A stretch of 64,000 bases of DNA, from assembly GCA_947631455.1 (NCBI GenBank), contig CANRLH010000001.1, positions 62,001 through 126,000 on the forward strand. The letters run 5' to 3'. This document shows positions 45,149 to 54,337 of this stretch, one piece after another (the first letter of the stretch is position 1; each line of letters opens with the position of its first letter). Both the position numbers and the translations under genes were made by a program. The notes below the pieces were generated by a model, which was not told where the DNA came from, searched no databases, and was given only the letters and a program-made list of their open reading frames with translations. The DNA is from an uncultured Clostridia bacterium. Its GTDB lineage: Bacteria; Bacillota; Clostridia; Oscillospirales; Ruminococcaceae.

Positions 45149-45685
45149 TTACACCGTATACTCTATAGTCTGACCGTTTTCCATAAAGAACCCGGCAAAA
45201 TCTTCCATTGTCATGTCTTCAAAATACATTTTTGCCACTCTGCAAACTCCGCCGTGACATACCACAAGCACTGTTTTATCCTTATATTTTTCTCTTATAT
45301 CATCTATCGCGCAAAACACTCTGTGCGCAAGCTGCAAAACAGATTCACCGCCGCCAAGACGCACTCCGAATTCGCATTTTGCTCGTTGAAAGTCGCTGAA
45401 AACATCATCAAAAACGGCTCCTTCGTAAGAACCGTAATCCCACTCAGTAAAGCGATCATCAATAACAATTTCAGCGCCTATCGCCTCGTTTGCAAGCTTT
45501 GCAGTATCGATAGCTCTTTGCAGCGGTGAGGATATTATAACATCAATATTTTTGTTTTTAAGCTTTAGCCCGAGTTCTATTGCCTGTCGCCTACCCGTCT
45601 CCGAAATCACAGCATTACTTATCCCGCAAATTCTGTTCTTGATGTTATAATCGGTCAGTCCGTGCCGTGAAAAAATAATTCTCAT
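45149..45685 (-). CDS. Histidine phosphatase superfamily protein (phosphoglycerate-mutase-like)
   Basis: 178 residues with the catalytic RHG (FSRHGLTDYN), a second conserved Arg region (SSPLQRAIDTA), the acid in FTEWDYGSYEG and the late His in VLVVCHGGVCR. Could be a cobalamin-type or general phosphatase; the sequence does not tell. ATG at 45685 with AAGAGGTGTTTTTT before it; a GTG three codons earlier lies inside that ribosome site. The ribosome-site segment is exactly duplicated (see 45687-45714). Confidence 0.9.
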   Translation of the reverse strand: MRIIFSRHGLTDYNIKNRICGISNAVISETGRRQAIELGLKLKNKNIDVIISSPLQRAIDTAKLANEAIGAEIVIDDRFTEWDYGSYEGAVFDDVFSDFQRAKCEFGVRLGGGESVLQLAHRVFCAIDDIREKYKDKTVLVVCHGGVCRVAKMYFEDMTMEDFAGFFMENGQTIEYTV

Positions 45686-45686
45686 A

Positions 45687-45714
45687 AAAAACACCTCTTA
45701 AAAAACACCTCTTA
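45687..45714. repeat. 14-bp tandem duplication containing the ribosome site
   Basis: AAAAACACCTCTTA occurs at 45687-45700 and immediately again at 45701-45714. On the minus strand it duplicates TAAGAGGTG, the ribosome binding site of the histidine phosphatase gene. Confidence 0.9.
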
Positions 45715-45747
45715 AAATATTAACACTAAAATTATGCGACAGAAAAT

Positions 45748-45783
45748 GAAAAGCCCCGAAAGATACATCCTTCGGGACTTTTC
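45748..45783 (-). terminator. Terminator, probably of the FemXAB-type gene
   Basis: GAAAAGcCCCGAA / TTCGGGaCTTTTC stem (12 bp with one mismatch), ten-base loop, T-rich stretch on the minus side. It is 186 nt past the stop of the FemXAB gene. Confidence 0.6.
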
Positions 45784-45934
45784 TATATATGGTGGGGTTA
45801 GTTAGAAATCCTTTTAACATAATGATTATATCAGATAATTCGACAAATTAGAAATATATATTTTATATTACTACATATAAAATATAATATGACTAATGTG
45901 ACATTGCGGTAAATATTTTCGCTTGGGTTTTTAA

Positions 45935-45950
45935 TGTTTCACGTGAAACA
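45935..45950. promoter_or_regulatory. parS chromosome-partition site
   Basis: TGTTTCACGTGAAACA is a perfect 16-bp palindrome identical to the ParB (Spo0J) binding consensus. It is intergenic, just past the 3' end of the FemXAB gene. ParB loads here and recruits SMC; such sites cluster around the replication origin in Firmicutes. Confidence 0.93.
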
Positions 45951-45968
45951 TTTGTTTGATAAGACTTG

Positions 45969-47069
45969 TTACTTATGTCTGAACTTCACCTTAAGTCTTC
46001 TTTGAATTTCGTGAAGACCTCTGTATATTTTTTCAAAAACGGTCACAAGCTTTTTCTTAAACGGAGAAAAGCAGTAATAAAATTCTCCGGCATAGGTAAC
46101 GACCTCGCCGTTAAAGCCTTTTTTGAATTTATACACGCCGTAGTTTGGGTGATTTTCGTCCTTATAAAAAGGTATGCCCTGAAAGTCATAAATGAAATTG
46201 TTGTTTTCAAGCGCCCACTTGATCATTGTCCACTGCATTAGATAGTTGGGCATGGTATTTCTGTATTTGTTTGATGAAGCTCCGTAAACATAGCAGGTTT
46301 TTCCGGCATATTGAGTTGTTACCGCGCCCGAAACAGGAATGTCCTTTCCGCCGGTATCCTCATTATTGACATAGCACACAAACAGTCTGCAATGCTTTTC
46401 TCCAAGAGCGTCTAGCATTTTTGCGAAATATTCCTTGGGTCTGATCGCAAAGCCGTCGCGTGTACCTGTCTCCTGCATAAGCGGATAAAAATCGTCAAGA
46501 GCCTCTTTTCCGCATATTTTGCAGACAACACCCTTTCTGGGAGCCTTTCTGATTCTGTTTCTCCAGTCGGGCTTGAAGGTCATCATGACCTCGTCCTCGG
46601 TTTTTCCGGCAATGTCTCTGAGCATATAGTTGTTTCTCGCCTGAATGGTAGAAAGCTCCGGCGCATTTTCAGTATAGGTAAAGCCCATGCTTTTTATAAG
46701 CTCGATTATGTCCGTATCCTTTTCCTCGCAACAGGGATCCCACATAAAATCATAGCATTTGTGTTTTTTTGCAAGAACCTTTATTCCGCTGAAAAGATCC
46801 TCCATTACCGATTTGTCACGCCAGTCGCAAACCGGTCCGTGGGGTGCATACAAAAAAGAACAACCAAAAAGCGGGAGTTTCCTGACCAGAACAAGACATA
46901 CTCCTGCAATCTTGCCCTGAGTGTCTCTCGAAATTACCGCGTCCCAGTCCCACTGATCTTTTACCTTCGGCCAGTTTAATGACTGAAGAAAATTTCCGTT
47001 TACGTGACTTTCAGCAAATTTTTCATATTCTTCACAAAGAGACTTGTCCGATTTATTTAAAATTTCCAA
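45969..47069 (-). CDS. FemXAB-family peptidyltransferase
   Basis: 366 residues with the double GNAT fold of Fem/MurM proteins, which add amino acids from aminoacyl-tRNA to peptidoglycan precursors: FLQSLNWPKVKDQWDWDAV, FLYAPHGPVCDW, TFKPDWRNRIRKA, PNYLMQWTMIKWALEN and YDFQGIPFYKDENHPNYGVY with KFKKGFNG. Probably makes the first bridge residue; which amino acid cannot be said. TTG start at 47069 with AAAAGGGTGG upstream. Single gene with its own promoter, divergent from the VanY-type gene. Confidence 0.92.
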   Translation of the reverse strand: MEILNKSDKSLCEEYEKFAESHVNGNFLQSLNWPKVKDQWDWDAVISRDTQGKIAGVCLVLVRKLPLFGCSFLYAPHGPVCDWRDKSVMEDLFSGIKVLAKKHKCYDFMWDPCCEEKDTDIIELIKSMGFTYTENAPELSTIQARNNYMLRDIAGKTEDEVMMTFKPDWRNRIRKAPRKGVVCKICGKEALDDFYPLMQETGTRDGFAIRPKEYFAKMLDALGEKHCRLFVCYVNNEDTGGKDIPVSGAVTTQYAGKTCYVYGASSNKYRNTMPNYLMQWTMIKWALENNNFIYDFQGIPFYKDENHPNYGVYKFKKGFNGEVVTYAGEFYYCFSPFKKKLVTVFEKIYRGLHEIQRRLKVKFRHK

Positions 47070-47106
47070 AAAAATACCACCCTTTTAACATACTGTTTTT
47101 ACAAAT

Positions 47107-47135
47107 ATAATACCACATAAATTTACAAATTGCAA
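47107..47135 (-). promoter_or_regulatory. Promoter of the FemXAB-type gene
   Basis: Minus strand TTGCAA (47135-47130), 17-bp spacer, TATTAT (47112-47107). Confidence 0.75.
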
Positions 47136-47192
47136 CCCGACATGTTAAAGATAAGCTTGTTGTTTTGCGCGGATTTTGTAAAAAACAGATAA

Positions 47193-47221
47193 TTGAAAAT
47201 TCTATTATTATATGTTATACT
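47193..47221 (+). promoter_or_regulatory. Promoter of the VanY-type gene
   Basis: TTGAAA (47193-47198), 17-bp spacer, TATACT (47216-47221). Confidence 0.78.
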
Positions 47222-47262
47222 GTTATAAGGAAAATAAAATCTGTTTATGGGAAGTTTTAATA

Positions 47263-48057
47263 ATGTCGCAAAATAATCAATATAATTATGTTTACGCAAG
47301 AAGGGTTCATTCCGGCAGGCGAAGAAAACGCAAACGGATCGGCACTTTGCTGCTGACTTTGTTTGTCATTTTGCTTTTATTACTTTTGTTTTATATTGTG
47401 CTCAATAAAAATCAGACCCAAAGCGTTCCGGCTAATGCCGATGCCTCAGCTGTTTCGATGCTGAAGACTGTCACAGAGCCGGCAGCCTCTGAGCCTGTAA
47501 CGGAATCGGTTGAGTCTTCTCATATAACCCAAGTGATCGACGGGCGTACATACATTGACGGCATACTGATAGTAAACAAAAGCTATCCTCTTCCCGCATC
47601 ATATGATCCGGGACTTGACGCCGAGGCTCAGTCTGCATTTGAACGTATGCAGAAGGATGCAAGCGACGATGGATTGTTTTTGTACATTACCTCCGGATAC
47701 CGCAGCTATGCCGAGCAGGAGGTACAGTATGGGATCCACGTCCAGAACAAGGGCAAGGATTATGCTGACAGGGTTTCCGCCAGACCGGGATTTTCAGAGC
47801 ATCAATCGGGGCTTTCCATGGATATAAACTCCACTGAGGACAGCTTTGCCGACACGAAAGAGGCAAGATGGATCGCCGAGAACTGCGTCAAATACGGATT
47901 CATAATACGTTTTCCCAAGGACAAAGAGGATATAACCGGATATGCGTATGAGCCATGGCATATAAGATATGTCGGCATTCAAAATGCCAAAAAGATTTCA
48001 GAGTCAGGACTTTGTCTGGAGGAGTATCTGGGGATAAGCTCAGTATATGCAGACTGA
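47263..48057 (+). CDS. D-alanyl-D-alanine carboxypeptidase, VanY/M15B type
   Basis: 264 residues: a basic cytosolic tail (GRRRKRKRIG), one membrane anchor (about 27-48), a Ser/Glu-rich linker, then the M15 domain with SGYRSYAEQ, the zinc ligands in SEHQSGLSMDI and the catalytic Glu plus third ligand in YEPWHIRYVG. It trims the terminal D-Ala of peptidoglycan stems outside the membrane. ATG at 47263 with GGGAAG upstream; an earlier in-frame ATG would lie within the promoter. Divergent from the FemXAB gene, so two cell-wall genes share this region. Confidence 0.92.
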   Translation: MSQNNQYNYVYARRVHSGRRRKRKRIGTLLLTLFVILLLLLLFYIVLNKNQTQSVPANADASAVSMLKTVTEPAASEPVTESVESSHITQVIDGRTYIDGILIVNKSYPLPASYDPGLDAEAQSAFERMQKDASDDGLFLYITSGYRSYAEQEVQYGIHVQNKGKDYADRVSARPGFSEHQSGLSMDINSTEDSFADTKEARWIAENCVKYGFIIRFPKDKEDITGYAYEPWHIRYVGIQNAKKISESGLCLEEYLGISSVYAD

Positions 48058-48095
48058 TGACTTTTAAAAATAGCATATATACTTATGTTCAGTAG

Positions 48096-48135
48096 TCTTT
48101 ACCTTATTATATATAATAGGGTAAAGATTATTTTA
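48096..48135 (+). terminator. Terminator after the VanY-type gene
   Basis: Long palindrome TCTTTACCtTATTATA / TATAATAgGGTAAAGA followed by TTATTTT. Confidence 0.75.
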
Positions 48136-48224
48136 TGTGATATGCAAAGCGTTGCCGTTTTTACGCCATTTTACAGTTAAAGCATCTGTATTTCATCAAA
48201 ATGACAGAAAATTCCTTTTGTTGC

Positions 48225-48253
48225 TTGACATTTTATCAGTAAAATTGTATAAT
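48225..48253 (+). promoter_or_regulatory. Consensus sigma-A promoter of secDF
   Basis: TTGACA (48225-48230), 17-bp spacer, TATAAT (48248-48253). Confidence 0.88.
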
Positions 48254-48350
48254 ACTAAAGTGGGTTCACAGACAAACTTTTTTACATTTGTTTGTCTGTA
48301 AATATAATATAAATCATCACAAGAAATCAAGTAAAATGGAGGAAATTAAG

Positions 48351-50669
48351 TTGCGTAGAGTAAAAAAGCCCGTCTTTTTTATTGTCGTTGCCGTGATTGC
48401 CGTTTTAGTTTACCTTACGATATTCGGAGTTCACGGACAGTACGGCGATTCAAGAGTGACATACATAAAGGGCGTTGACGAGATAAGATGGGGAATTGAT
48501 ATTCAAGGCGGTGTAAACGCCACCTTTGAACCGGTCGACGGCTATGACGCTTCGGAGGACGATATGGATGCCGCTAAGAGCGTTATTGAACAGCGACTGG
48601 TAAGTCTTAACATCACCGACAGTGAGGTCTATGTTGACGAGAGCAAGGACAGGGTAGTCGTTGAATTTCCGTGGCAGGCGGGAGATACCGATTTCGACCC
48701 TGGACAGGCAGTTCAGGAGCTGGGGGAGACAGCTGTTCTTACCTTCAGAGAGGGTTCTCAGGATCCCAGTGGAACTGTCATTCTGACCGGCGATCTTGTT
48801 GAACATGCCGAGGCTGGATATCAGCAGGATCAGACAACAGGTTCAAGCGAGCCGGTGGTAAGCCTTGAGTTCAAAAGAGAAGGCGCAGACGCCTTTGCAG
48901 AGGCGACCGCAAGACTTGCGGGAAGCGGTTCTATTTCAATTTACATGGATGAAGATTGTATTTCATCGCCTACGGTAAATTCAGCAATTACCGACGGAAA
49001 ATGCGTCATAGAAGGTAACTTTACCTACGATGAGGCAAAAAGTCTTGCAGATAAGATAAACGCAGGATCACTTCCGTTTAAGCTTGAGGCGACCGGAACG
49101 AATATCGTTTCTCCAACATTGGGAACAGGCGCTCTTAACTCTATACTAATTGCCGGAGTTATTGCATTTGTTTTAATAGCTATTTATATGATATTTGTTT
49201 ATCGCCTTGCTGGTGTGGTTGCTACAATCTCGCTGATAGGCCAGGTGGTATGTACTATCGCGGCGATTTCGGGATTTTTACCTAATATCCCGAGCTTTAC
49301 GCTTACAATTCCGGGTATCGCGGGTATTATCCTCGCGGTAGGAATGGGTGTTGATGCAAACGTAGTTACCTTTGAAAGAATCAAGGAAGAGCTCAAAAAC
49401 GGCAAGACCTTAAACGGTGCTATTGAGGTCGGCTTTAAAAAGGCGTGGAGCGCTGTGTTCGACTCTAACATCACGGTAGTGTTCGTTGCGGTTATCCTAA
49501 TGGGCGCGTTCGGTCCGACAGACAGCCTGTTTGCAAAAATGCTGCACTTTATTTTCTTCCCGTTCGGAGCTTCTACAGCAGGAACGATTTACTCACTTGG
49601 TTACACGCTTTTGGTGGGAATTATACTAAACTTCTTGTTTGGCATTCTCGCTACACGTCTTATGCTTTCGGCACTTTCTAAGTTTAAGTGCTTTAAAAAG
49701 CCCGGCCTTTACGGCTTAAGATCAAAGGCTAAGGCTCTTAAAACCTTAAATGTATACGCGAGAAGAAAGATCTTTTATATAGTTTCAATAGTTTTAATAG
49801 CTGCTTCTGCTTTAGTGGCGTGCCTTGGCGGACTTAATCTTGCTATTGAGTTTAAGGGCGGAACGCTTATCGAATACTCCTACGAGGGAGATATCGACAC
49901 CGCAAGCGTTGTGACTGCGGTACAGGACGCTATCGGTGAAAGCGTAACGGTTAAGACCGGCGAGAGCATGGCTAACGATTCAAAGACAGTAACGCTTTCG
50001 TTTGCTTCGGGTGAGGGACTTACAAACACCAAACAGACAAAGCTTACAAACGCTTTGCAGGAAAAGTTTGCCGACAACAAGCTTGAGGTTTACTCATCTA
50101 ATGACGTATCGCCTTCAAACGGAAATGAGTTCTTCCTTAAGTGCTTTGTAGCTGTGGCGTTTGCTGCAATAATAATGATAATCTATATCGGTTTCAGATT
50201 CCGTAAGATCGGCGGTATTTCCGCAGGATGTATGGCTGTGGTAGCGCTTATCCACGACGCTTTGATGGTGTTCGGCTGCTTTGTTGTTTTCGGATTTGAC
50301 ATAGACGACAACTTTATGGCCGTAATCCTGACGATATTAGGTTACTCAATAAACGCAACTATCATCATATATGACCGTATCAGAGAAAACAAGCGTCTTT
50401 ACGGCGGTAAGAAGGGCGTTGATGAGCTCGTAAATATGTCGGTTACTCAAACGATAGGCAGAACTGTTCACACAAACGTGACTACTGTTATTTCAATGCT
50501 CACTGTGTGCGTGGTCAGCCTTATAACAGGGGTAACCTCAATACTGCCGTTTGCTTTCCCACTTATTATCGGTATGATAGCAGGTGTTTACTCTTCTAAC
50601 GTTATTGCGCCTACTTTGTGGGTAATGCTTCAGAAGAGAAAAACTAATGCCAAAGCTGCCAGAAAATAA
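48351..50669 (+). CDS. secDF: SecD-SecF fusion, protein translocase accessory subunit
   Basis: 772 residues in one chain, twelve membrane segments in two halves; it uses the proton gradient to help SecYEG-SecA translocation. SecD half: GIDIQGGVNATFE, LPFKLEATGTNIVSPTLG, GMGVDANVVTFERIKEEL. SecF half: IEFKGGTLIEYSY, LIHDALMVFGCFVVF, GYSINATIIIYDRIRENK. TTG start at 48351 directly behind ATGGAGGAAATTAAG; an in-frame ATG at 48288 gives an implausible tail. Fused SecDF is common in Firmicutes. Confidence 0.95.
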   Translation: MRRVKKPVFFIVVAVIAVLVYLTIFGVHGQYGDSRVTYIKGVDEIRWGIDIQGGVNATFEPVDGYDASEDDMDAAKSVIEQRLVSLNITDSEVYVDESKDRVVVEFPWQAGDTDFDPGQAVQELGETAVLTFREGSQDPSGTVILTGDLVEHAEAGYQQDQTTGSSEPVVSLEFKREGADAFAEATARLAGSGSISIYMDEDCISSPTVNSAITDGKCVIEGNFTYDEAKSLADKINAGSLPFKLEATGTNIVSPTLGTGALNSILIAGVIAFVLIAIYMIFVYRLAGVVATISLIGQVVCTIAAISGFLPNIPSFTLTIPGIAGIILAVGMGVDANVVTFERIKEELKNGKTLNGAIEVGFKKAWSAVFDSNITVVFVAVILMGAFGPTDSLFAKMLHFIFFPFGASTAGTIYSLGYTLLVGIILNFLFGILATRLMLSALSKFKCFKKPGLYGLRSKAKALKTLNVYARRKIFYIVSIVLIAASALVACLGGLNLAIEFKGGTLIEYSYEGDIDTASVVTAVQDAIGESVTVKTGESMANDSKTVTLSFASGEGLTNTKQTKLTNALQEKFADNKLEVYSSNDVSPSNGNEFFLKCFVAVAFAAIIMIIYIGFRFRKIGGISAGCMAVVALIHDALMVFGCFVVFGFDIDDNFMAVILTILGYSINATIIIYDRIRENKRLYGGKKGVDELVNMSVTQTIGRTVHTNVTTVISMLTVCVVSLITGVTSILPFAFPLIIGMIAGVYSSNVIAPTLWVMLQKRKTNAKAARK

Positions 50670-50675
50670 TTTAAA

Positions 50676-50714
50676 GCTTTATTGCCCTCGCTTTTATGGC
50701 GGGGGCTTTATTCA
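50676..50714 (+). terminator. Terminator after secDF
   Basis: AAAGC-TTATT-GCCCTCGC / GCGGGGGC-TTTATT hairpin with a TTTTAT loop. Confidence 0.8.
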
Positions 50715-50773
50715 TTTGAATGCAAAAGAGATGACAGTAAGCATTAAAATATATCGCTGTTTTAAGATAAATA

Positions 50774-50802
50774 TTGATGTTTTCCTAAAACTGTGTTAAA
50801 AT
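50774..50802 (+). promoter_or_regulatory. Promoter of the kinase-araD unit
   Basis: TTGATG (50774-50779), 17-bp spacer, TAAAAT (50797-50802). Confidence 0.75.
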
Positions 50803-50855
50803 CAGTTTATGATAAGCTATAAGACGGCATTCTTGATCGGAAAGGACATATTGTT

Positions 50856-52436
50856 ATGACGAATATTGTTAATGATATAAGAGAAGCGAAAACTGCTCTT
50901 GGAATAGAGTTTGGTTCAACGAGAATCAAGGCGGTGTTGACAGATTCAGAAAACAAGGTAGTTGCCGTAGGCGGATACACTTGGGAAAATAAGCTTGAAA
51001 ACGGCATATGGACATACTCAAAGGAAGACATTGTAAACGGGCTGCAAGGCTGCTATGCAGCCCTTAAAAAGGATGTTTTAAAAAAGTATGGAGAAACTCT
51101 TTGCGGTGTGGGTGCGATTGGTATAAGTGCTATGATGCATGGATATATCGCTCTTGACGAGTCGGGTGAGTGGCTGGTTCCCTTCAGGACTTGGCGAAAC
51201 AATATAACAGGTGATGCGGCGCAAAAGCTCACAGCGCTTTTTAGATTTAATATTCCACAGCGGTGGAGTATCGCTCATCTTTATCAGGCTATATTAAACA
51301 AAGAGGAGCATATATACAAAATAAAAAGGGTTACTACGCTTGCGGGATATGTTCACTCTCTTCTTACGGGTGAACATGTTCTGGGAGTCGGAGAGGCTTC
51401 AGGAATGTTTCCGATAGATTCAGGCTGCCTTGACTACGATGCACATATGGCGGAGAGCTTTGATATGCTCCTTAGGGAAAACGGATTGTCGTATACATTG
51501 AGGCAGGTGTTTCCCAAGGTTTTAAATGCCGGAGAAAACGCAGGCTTTTTGACTGCCGAGGGAGCGGCGCTTATTGATTTAAGCGGCACTCTTAAAAGCG
51601 GCATACCGCTTTGCCCTCCTGAGGGCGACGCGGGGACTGGAATGGTTGCAACAAACAGTGTTTTAAAACGCACGGGAAATGTATCTGCCGGAACTTCAGT
51701 TTTTGCAATGGCGGTGCTTGAAAAAAGCCTTTCGGGGGTCTATCCGGAGATAGATATGGTAACAACTCCAGACGGTAGCCCGGTGGCGATGGTTCACGCA
51801 AACAACTGCACCTCTGATATCAACGAGTGGGCAAAGCTTTTTGACGGGGTTTTAAAAGCCTTTGGAAAAGAGGTCGACTCCGATACGCTTTATAGCACAC
51901 TTTATAAATCTGCGCTTTACGGAGATAAAGACGGAGGAGGACTTTTACCTTATGGCTATATTTCAGGCGAAAATATAACACAGGTACAAAATGGCAGACC
52001 ACTTCTCATAAGGAAAGAAAATGCATCATTTACTCTTTCAAACCTGATGAGGGCAAATATGTATTCCGCACTGGGAGCGCTTAAAATCGGACTGGATATT
52101 TTGTTTTCAAAAGAAGGCGTTGAAATTGATGTTCTGAACTGTCACGGTGGATTTTTCAAAACCGATGAGGTGGGGCAGAAAATTATGGCGGCAGCTGCGA
52201 ATGTTAAAACCTGCGTAAACAAAGAGGCATCAGAGGGCGGCGCATGGGGTATAGCTCTTTTGGCGGCTTATATGAATGAAGACGTAAGTCTTTCGGACTT
52301 TTTAGAAAACAAGGTGTTCAATGACAGCCAAACCAAGGAGATCATTCCCGACGAGGAAGATGTTTTGGGATTTCAGAAATTTATGGAAAGCTACTGCGCG
52401 GGGCTTGACACTGAGCGCGCTGCGTCAGATATATAA
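50856..52436 (+). CDS. FGGY-family sugar kinase, probable L-ribulokinase
   Basis: 526 residues. N-terminal phosphate-1 loop [16 protein letters not shown], then [22 protein letters not shown], and in the C-terminal half the ATP-site segments [14 protein letters not shown] and [17 protein letters not shown]. The araD gene 23 nt downstream indicates L-ribulose as substrate, making this a ribulokinase of the non-classical type seen in gut Bacteroidetes and Clostridia; other ketose substrates are possible. ATG with GGAAAGGACATATTGTT. No araA isomerase is in view. Confidence 0.85.
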   Translation: MTNIVNDIREAKTALGIEFGSTRIKAVLTDSENKVVAVGGYTWENKLENGIWTYSKEDIVNGLQGCYAALKKDVLKKYGETLCGVGAIGISAMMHGYIALDESGEWLVPFRTWRNNITGDAAQKLTALFRFNIPQRWSIAHLYQAILNKEEHIYKIKRVTTLAGYVHSLLTGEHVLGVGEASGMFPIDSGCLDYDAHMAESFDMLLRENGLSYTLRQVFPKVLNAGENAGFLTAEGAALIDLSGTLKSGIPLCPPEGDAGTGMVATNSVLKRTGNVSAGTSVFAMAVLEKSLSGVYPEIDMVTTPDGSPVAMVHANNCTSDINEWAKLFDGVLKAFGKEVDSDTLYSTLYKSALYGDKDGGGLLPYGYISGENITQVQNGRPLLIRKENASFTLSNLMRANMYSALGALKIGLDILFSKEGVEIDVLNCHGGFFKTDEVGQKIMAAAANVKTCVNKEASEGGAWGIALLAAYMNEDVSLSDFLENKVFNDSQTKEIIPDEEDVLGFQKFMESYCAGLDTERAASDI

Positions 52437-52459
52437 CTTTTATACGGGAGGAAAAAGAA

Positions 52460-53155
52460 ATGCTTGAGGCTTTGAAAAGAGAGGTTTATGAGGCAAATAT
52501 GCTTTTGCCGAGATACAAGCTTGTAACTTTTACCTGGGGAAACGTCAGCGCAATAGACAGACGATCAGGACTTTTTGTAATAAAGCCCAGCGGTGTTGAG
52601 TATGAGGCCCTTACACCGGATGATATGGTAGTTATGGATCTTGACGGAAACAGGGTAGAGGGCAGTCTTAATCCGTCGTCGGATACGCCCACTCACCTTG
52701 AGCTTTACAAAGCTTTTTCCGATATAGGTGCGATAGTTCATACACATTCATCTTATGCTACCTCATGGGCACAGTCGGGGCGAAGTATTCCCTGCTATGG
52801 CACTACGCACGCCGACTATTTTTATGGAGAAGTGCCTTGCGTAAGATGTCTTACCAAAGCGGAGATAGACGATAATTATGAAAAAAACACAGGCGTTTTG
52901 ATAGCTTCGGAATTTGAAAGGCTTAAAAAAGACCCTATGGCGACTCCGGCTGTGCTCTGTAAAAACCACGGGCCGTTTGCATGGGGCAGGACTGCCGCAA
53001 AAGCCGTTGAATGTGCGGTGGTTCTTGAGGAAATTGCTAAAATGGCGTACAGAACCGAGCTTATAAACAAGGACGTTTGCTGCGCTCCTCAGGAACTTCA
53101 GGACAAACACTATTTAAGAAAGCACGGCAAAAATGCTTATTATGGACAGGGATAA
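52460..53155 (+). CDS. araD: L-ribulose-5-phosphate 4-epimerase
   Basis: 231 residues, class II aldolase fold, closely colinear with Escherichia coli Ara[50 protein letters not shown], the zinc ligands in [14 protein letters not shown] and [21 protein letters not shown] and [16 protein letters not shown]. It converts L-ribulose-5-phosphate to D-xylulose-5-phosphate, feeding arabinose into the pentose phosphate pathway. ATG behind GGGAGGAAAAAGAA. Read with the kinase. Confidence 0.96.
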   Translation: MLEALKREVYEANMLLPRYKLVTFTWGNVSAIDRRSGLFVIKPSGVEYEALTPDDMVVMDLDGNRVEGSLNPSSDTPTHLELYKAFSDIGAIVHTHSSYATSWAQSGRSIPCYGTTHADYFYGEVPCVRCLTKAEIDDNYEKNTGVLIASEFERLKKDPMATPAVLCKNHGPFAWGRTAAKAVECAVVLEEIAKMAYRTELINKDVCCAPQELQDKHYLRKHGKNAYYGQG

Positions 53156-53190
53156 ATGCAAATACTGATACCAAACAAGATATTATAAAT

Positions 53191-53230
53191 AAAACGCTTC
53201 GGTTACACACTGCAATCGAAGCGTTTTATT
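53191..53230 (+). terminator. Terminator after araD
   Basis: AAAACGCTTCG / CGAAGCGTTTT hairpin with a TTATTTG tail; AAAA on the other side may also serve the convergent gene. Confidence 0.85.
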
Positions 53231-53245
53231 TGTGGCTTACGGATT

Positions 53246-54187
53246 TTATTCTATGCTTTCGATCTCGCAGCCTTTGTAAAAATACTTTAGTATCTCATAA
53301 CAGTTCTTGCCGTCTGATGCGAGCTTTTCGGCATAAGACTGACAGAAGCCAACGAGATGCCCTGAGCCGAGTGACGAAAATGTGAATGTATCGTTCTTGG
53401 CGGTAACGGTAAAATGCTGTGACGGAAGCGACAACAGCATATAAAGCTCGCTTGCCAAAACCTCTTTTTGTCCATCAAGAGAAATCTTAAGCGGAGTGCC
53501 GTTTTCGCTTTCCTTGGTGACCGTTATCCAGTCGGTGTAATCGTCAGACAGTATTATATCAAAGTAATTTTCTATTGACTTTTTAAACTGATCTTTTGAA
53601 ATTTCTGTTTTGGAAGGCTCTTGTTCAGAGTCTGTGCTGCATTTTACGGAGGAAAGATATCTTATGTCTTCTCCCCATATGTCCTTTGCGCTTTCTGTGC
53701 TGCCGAATGAACGCTCGAAATATGCCACTGCAACAGGAGATGAATCGTATGTGAGTATGGTATCGTAAACCTCATCTGCCAGCGGCTTTATTCGATTCAT
53801 TATCTCGTTGAGATCGTCATAGATATTACTTGCTTCATCTTTGGTAAAAACCTTTTGATATACCGTTTCGTCGTCACTTATATCTGCACCTCCCAGAGAC
53901 GGGTCTCGGCTTTGGATTTCACGGGCTATGTATGTGTTTTGCAGAATCATCTGCGCTTTTATCGTTTCATCGCTAAGGTCCATAGATATTGACGCAAGGG
54001 TCGAATACAAAAGATAATCCTTGCGTGACAGAGTGCGGATATTCTTGCTTTCGGTCTGATAGATCTTTATCTTATCAGGCAACGGCTTGTCTGATAATGC
54101 AGGTAGGCTATCCCTCAAAAAAACAAGGCACGGAATAAGCATTATTCCCAGAGCCAGTATAAAAAGCGTTTTTACGGTCTTTTTCAT
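53246..54187 (-). CDS. SpoIID/LytB-domain protein, diverged
   Basis: 313 residues: an N-terminal membrane segment (8-27) and a SpoIID-like domain. Recognisable blocks are SDETIKAQMILQNTYIAREI (compare the family's EALKAQAVAARTYA), VAVAYFERSFGSTESAKDIWG and the C-terminal GSGHLVGFCQSYAEKLASDG with EILKYFYKGCEI (compare HGVGMSQYGA). The putative catalytic Glu is kept (DET). SpoIID is a lytic transglycosylase of engulfment; this copy is more diverged than usual (no Tyr-Gly in the last motif), so it may be a paralogue. ATG after AAGAAAGGACTGACAAAA. Transcribed alone. Confidence 0.78.
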   Translation of the reverse strand: MKKTVKTLFILALGIMLIPCLVFLRDSLPALSDKPLPDKIKIYQTESKNIRTLSRKDYLLYSTLASISMDLSDETIKAQMILQNTYIAREIQSRDPSLGGADISDDETVYQKVFTKDEASNIYDDLNEIMNRIKPLADEVYDTILTYDSSPVAVAYFERSFGSTESAKDIWGEDIRYLSSVKCSTDSEQEPSKTEISKDQFKKSIENYFDIILSDDYTDWITVTKESENGTPLKISLDGQKEVLASELYMLLSLPSQHFTVTAKNDTFTFSSLGSGHLVGFCQSYAEKLASDGKNCYEILKYFYKGCEIESIE

Positions 54188-54253
54188 TTTTGTCAGTCCT
54201 TTCTTAATTTGCGTCTACGTAAGTATATTCGCTGTGGACAAAGGTTATTCTCC

Positions 54254-54282
54254 TTGACAGTAGTTTGTAATTTTGGTATAAT
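54254..54282 (+). promoter_or_regulatory. Consensus sigma-A promoter of the citrate synthase gene
   Basis: TTGACA (54254-54259), 17-bp spacer, TATAAT (54277-54282). Confidence 0.88.
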
Positions 54283-54337
54283 TAAAGCAACTTTAGTGTG
54301 ATGGGTGAAGTATGAAACGAAAGGACGGGTTTGTATT

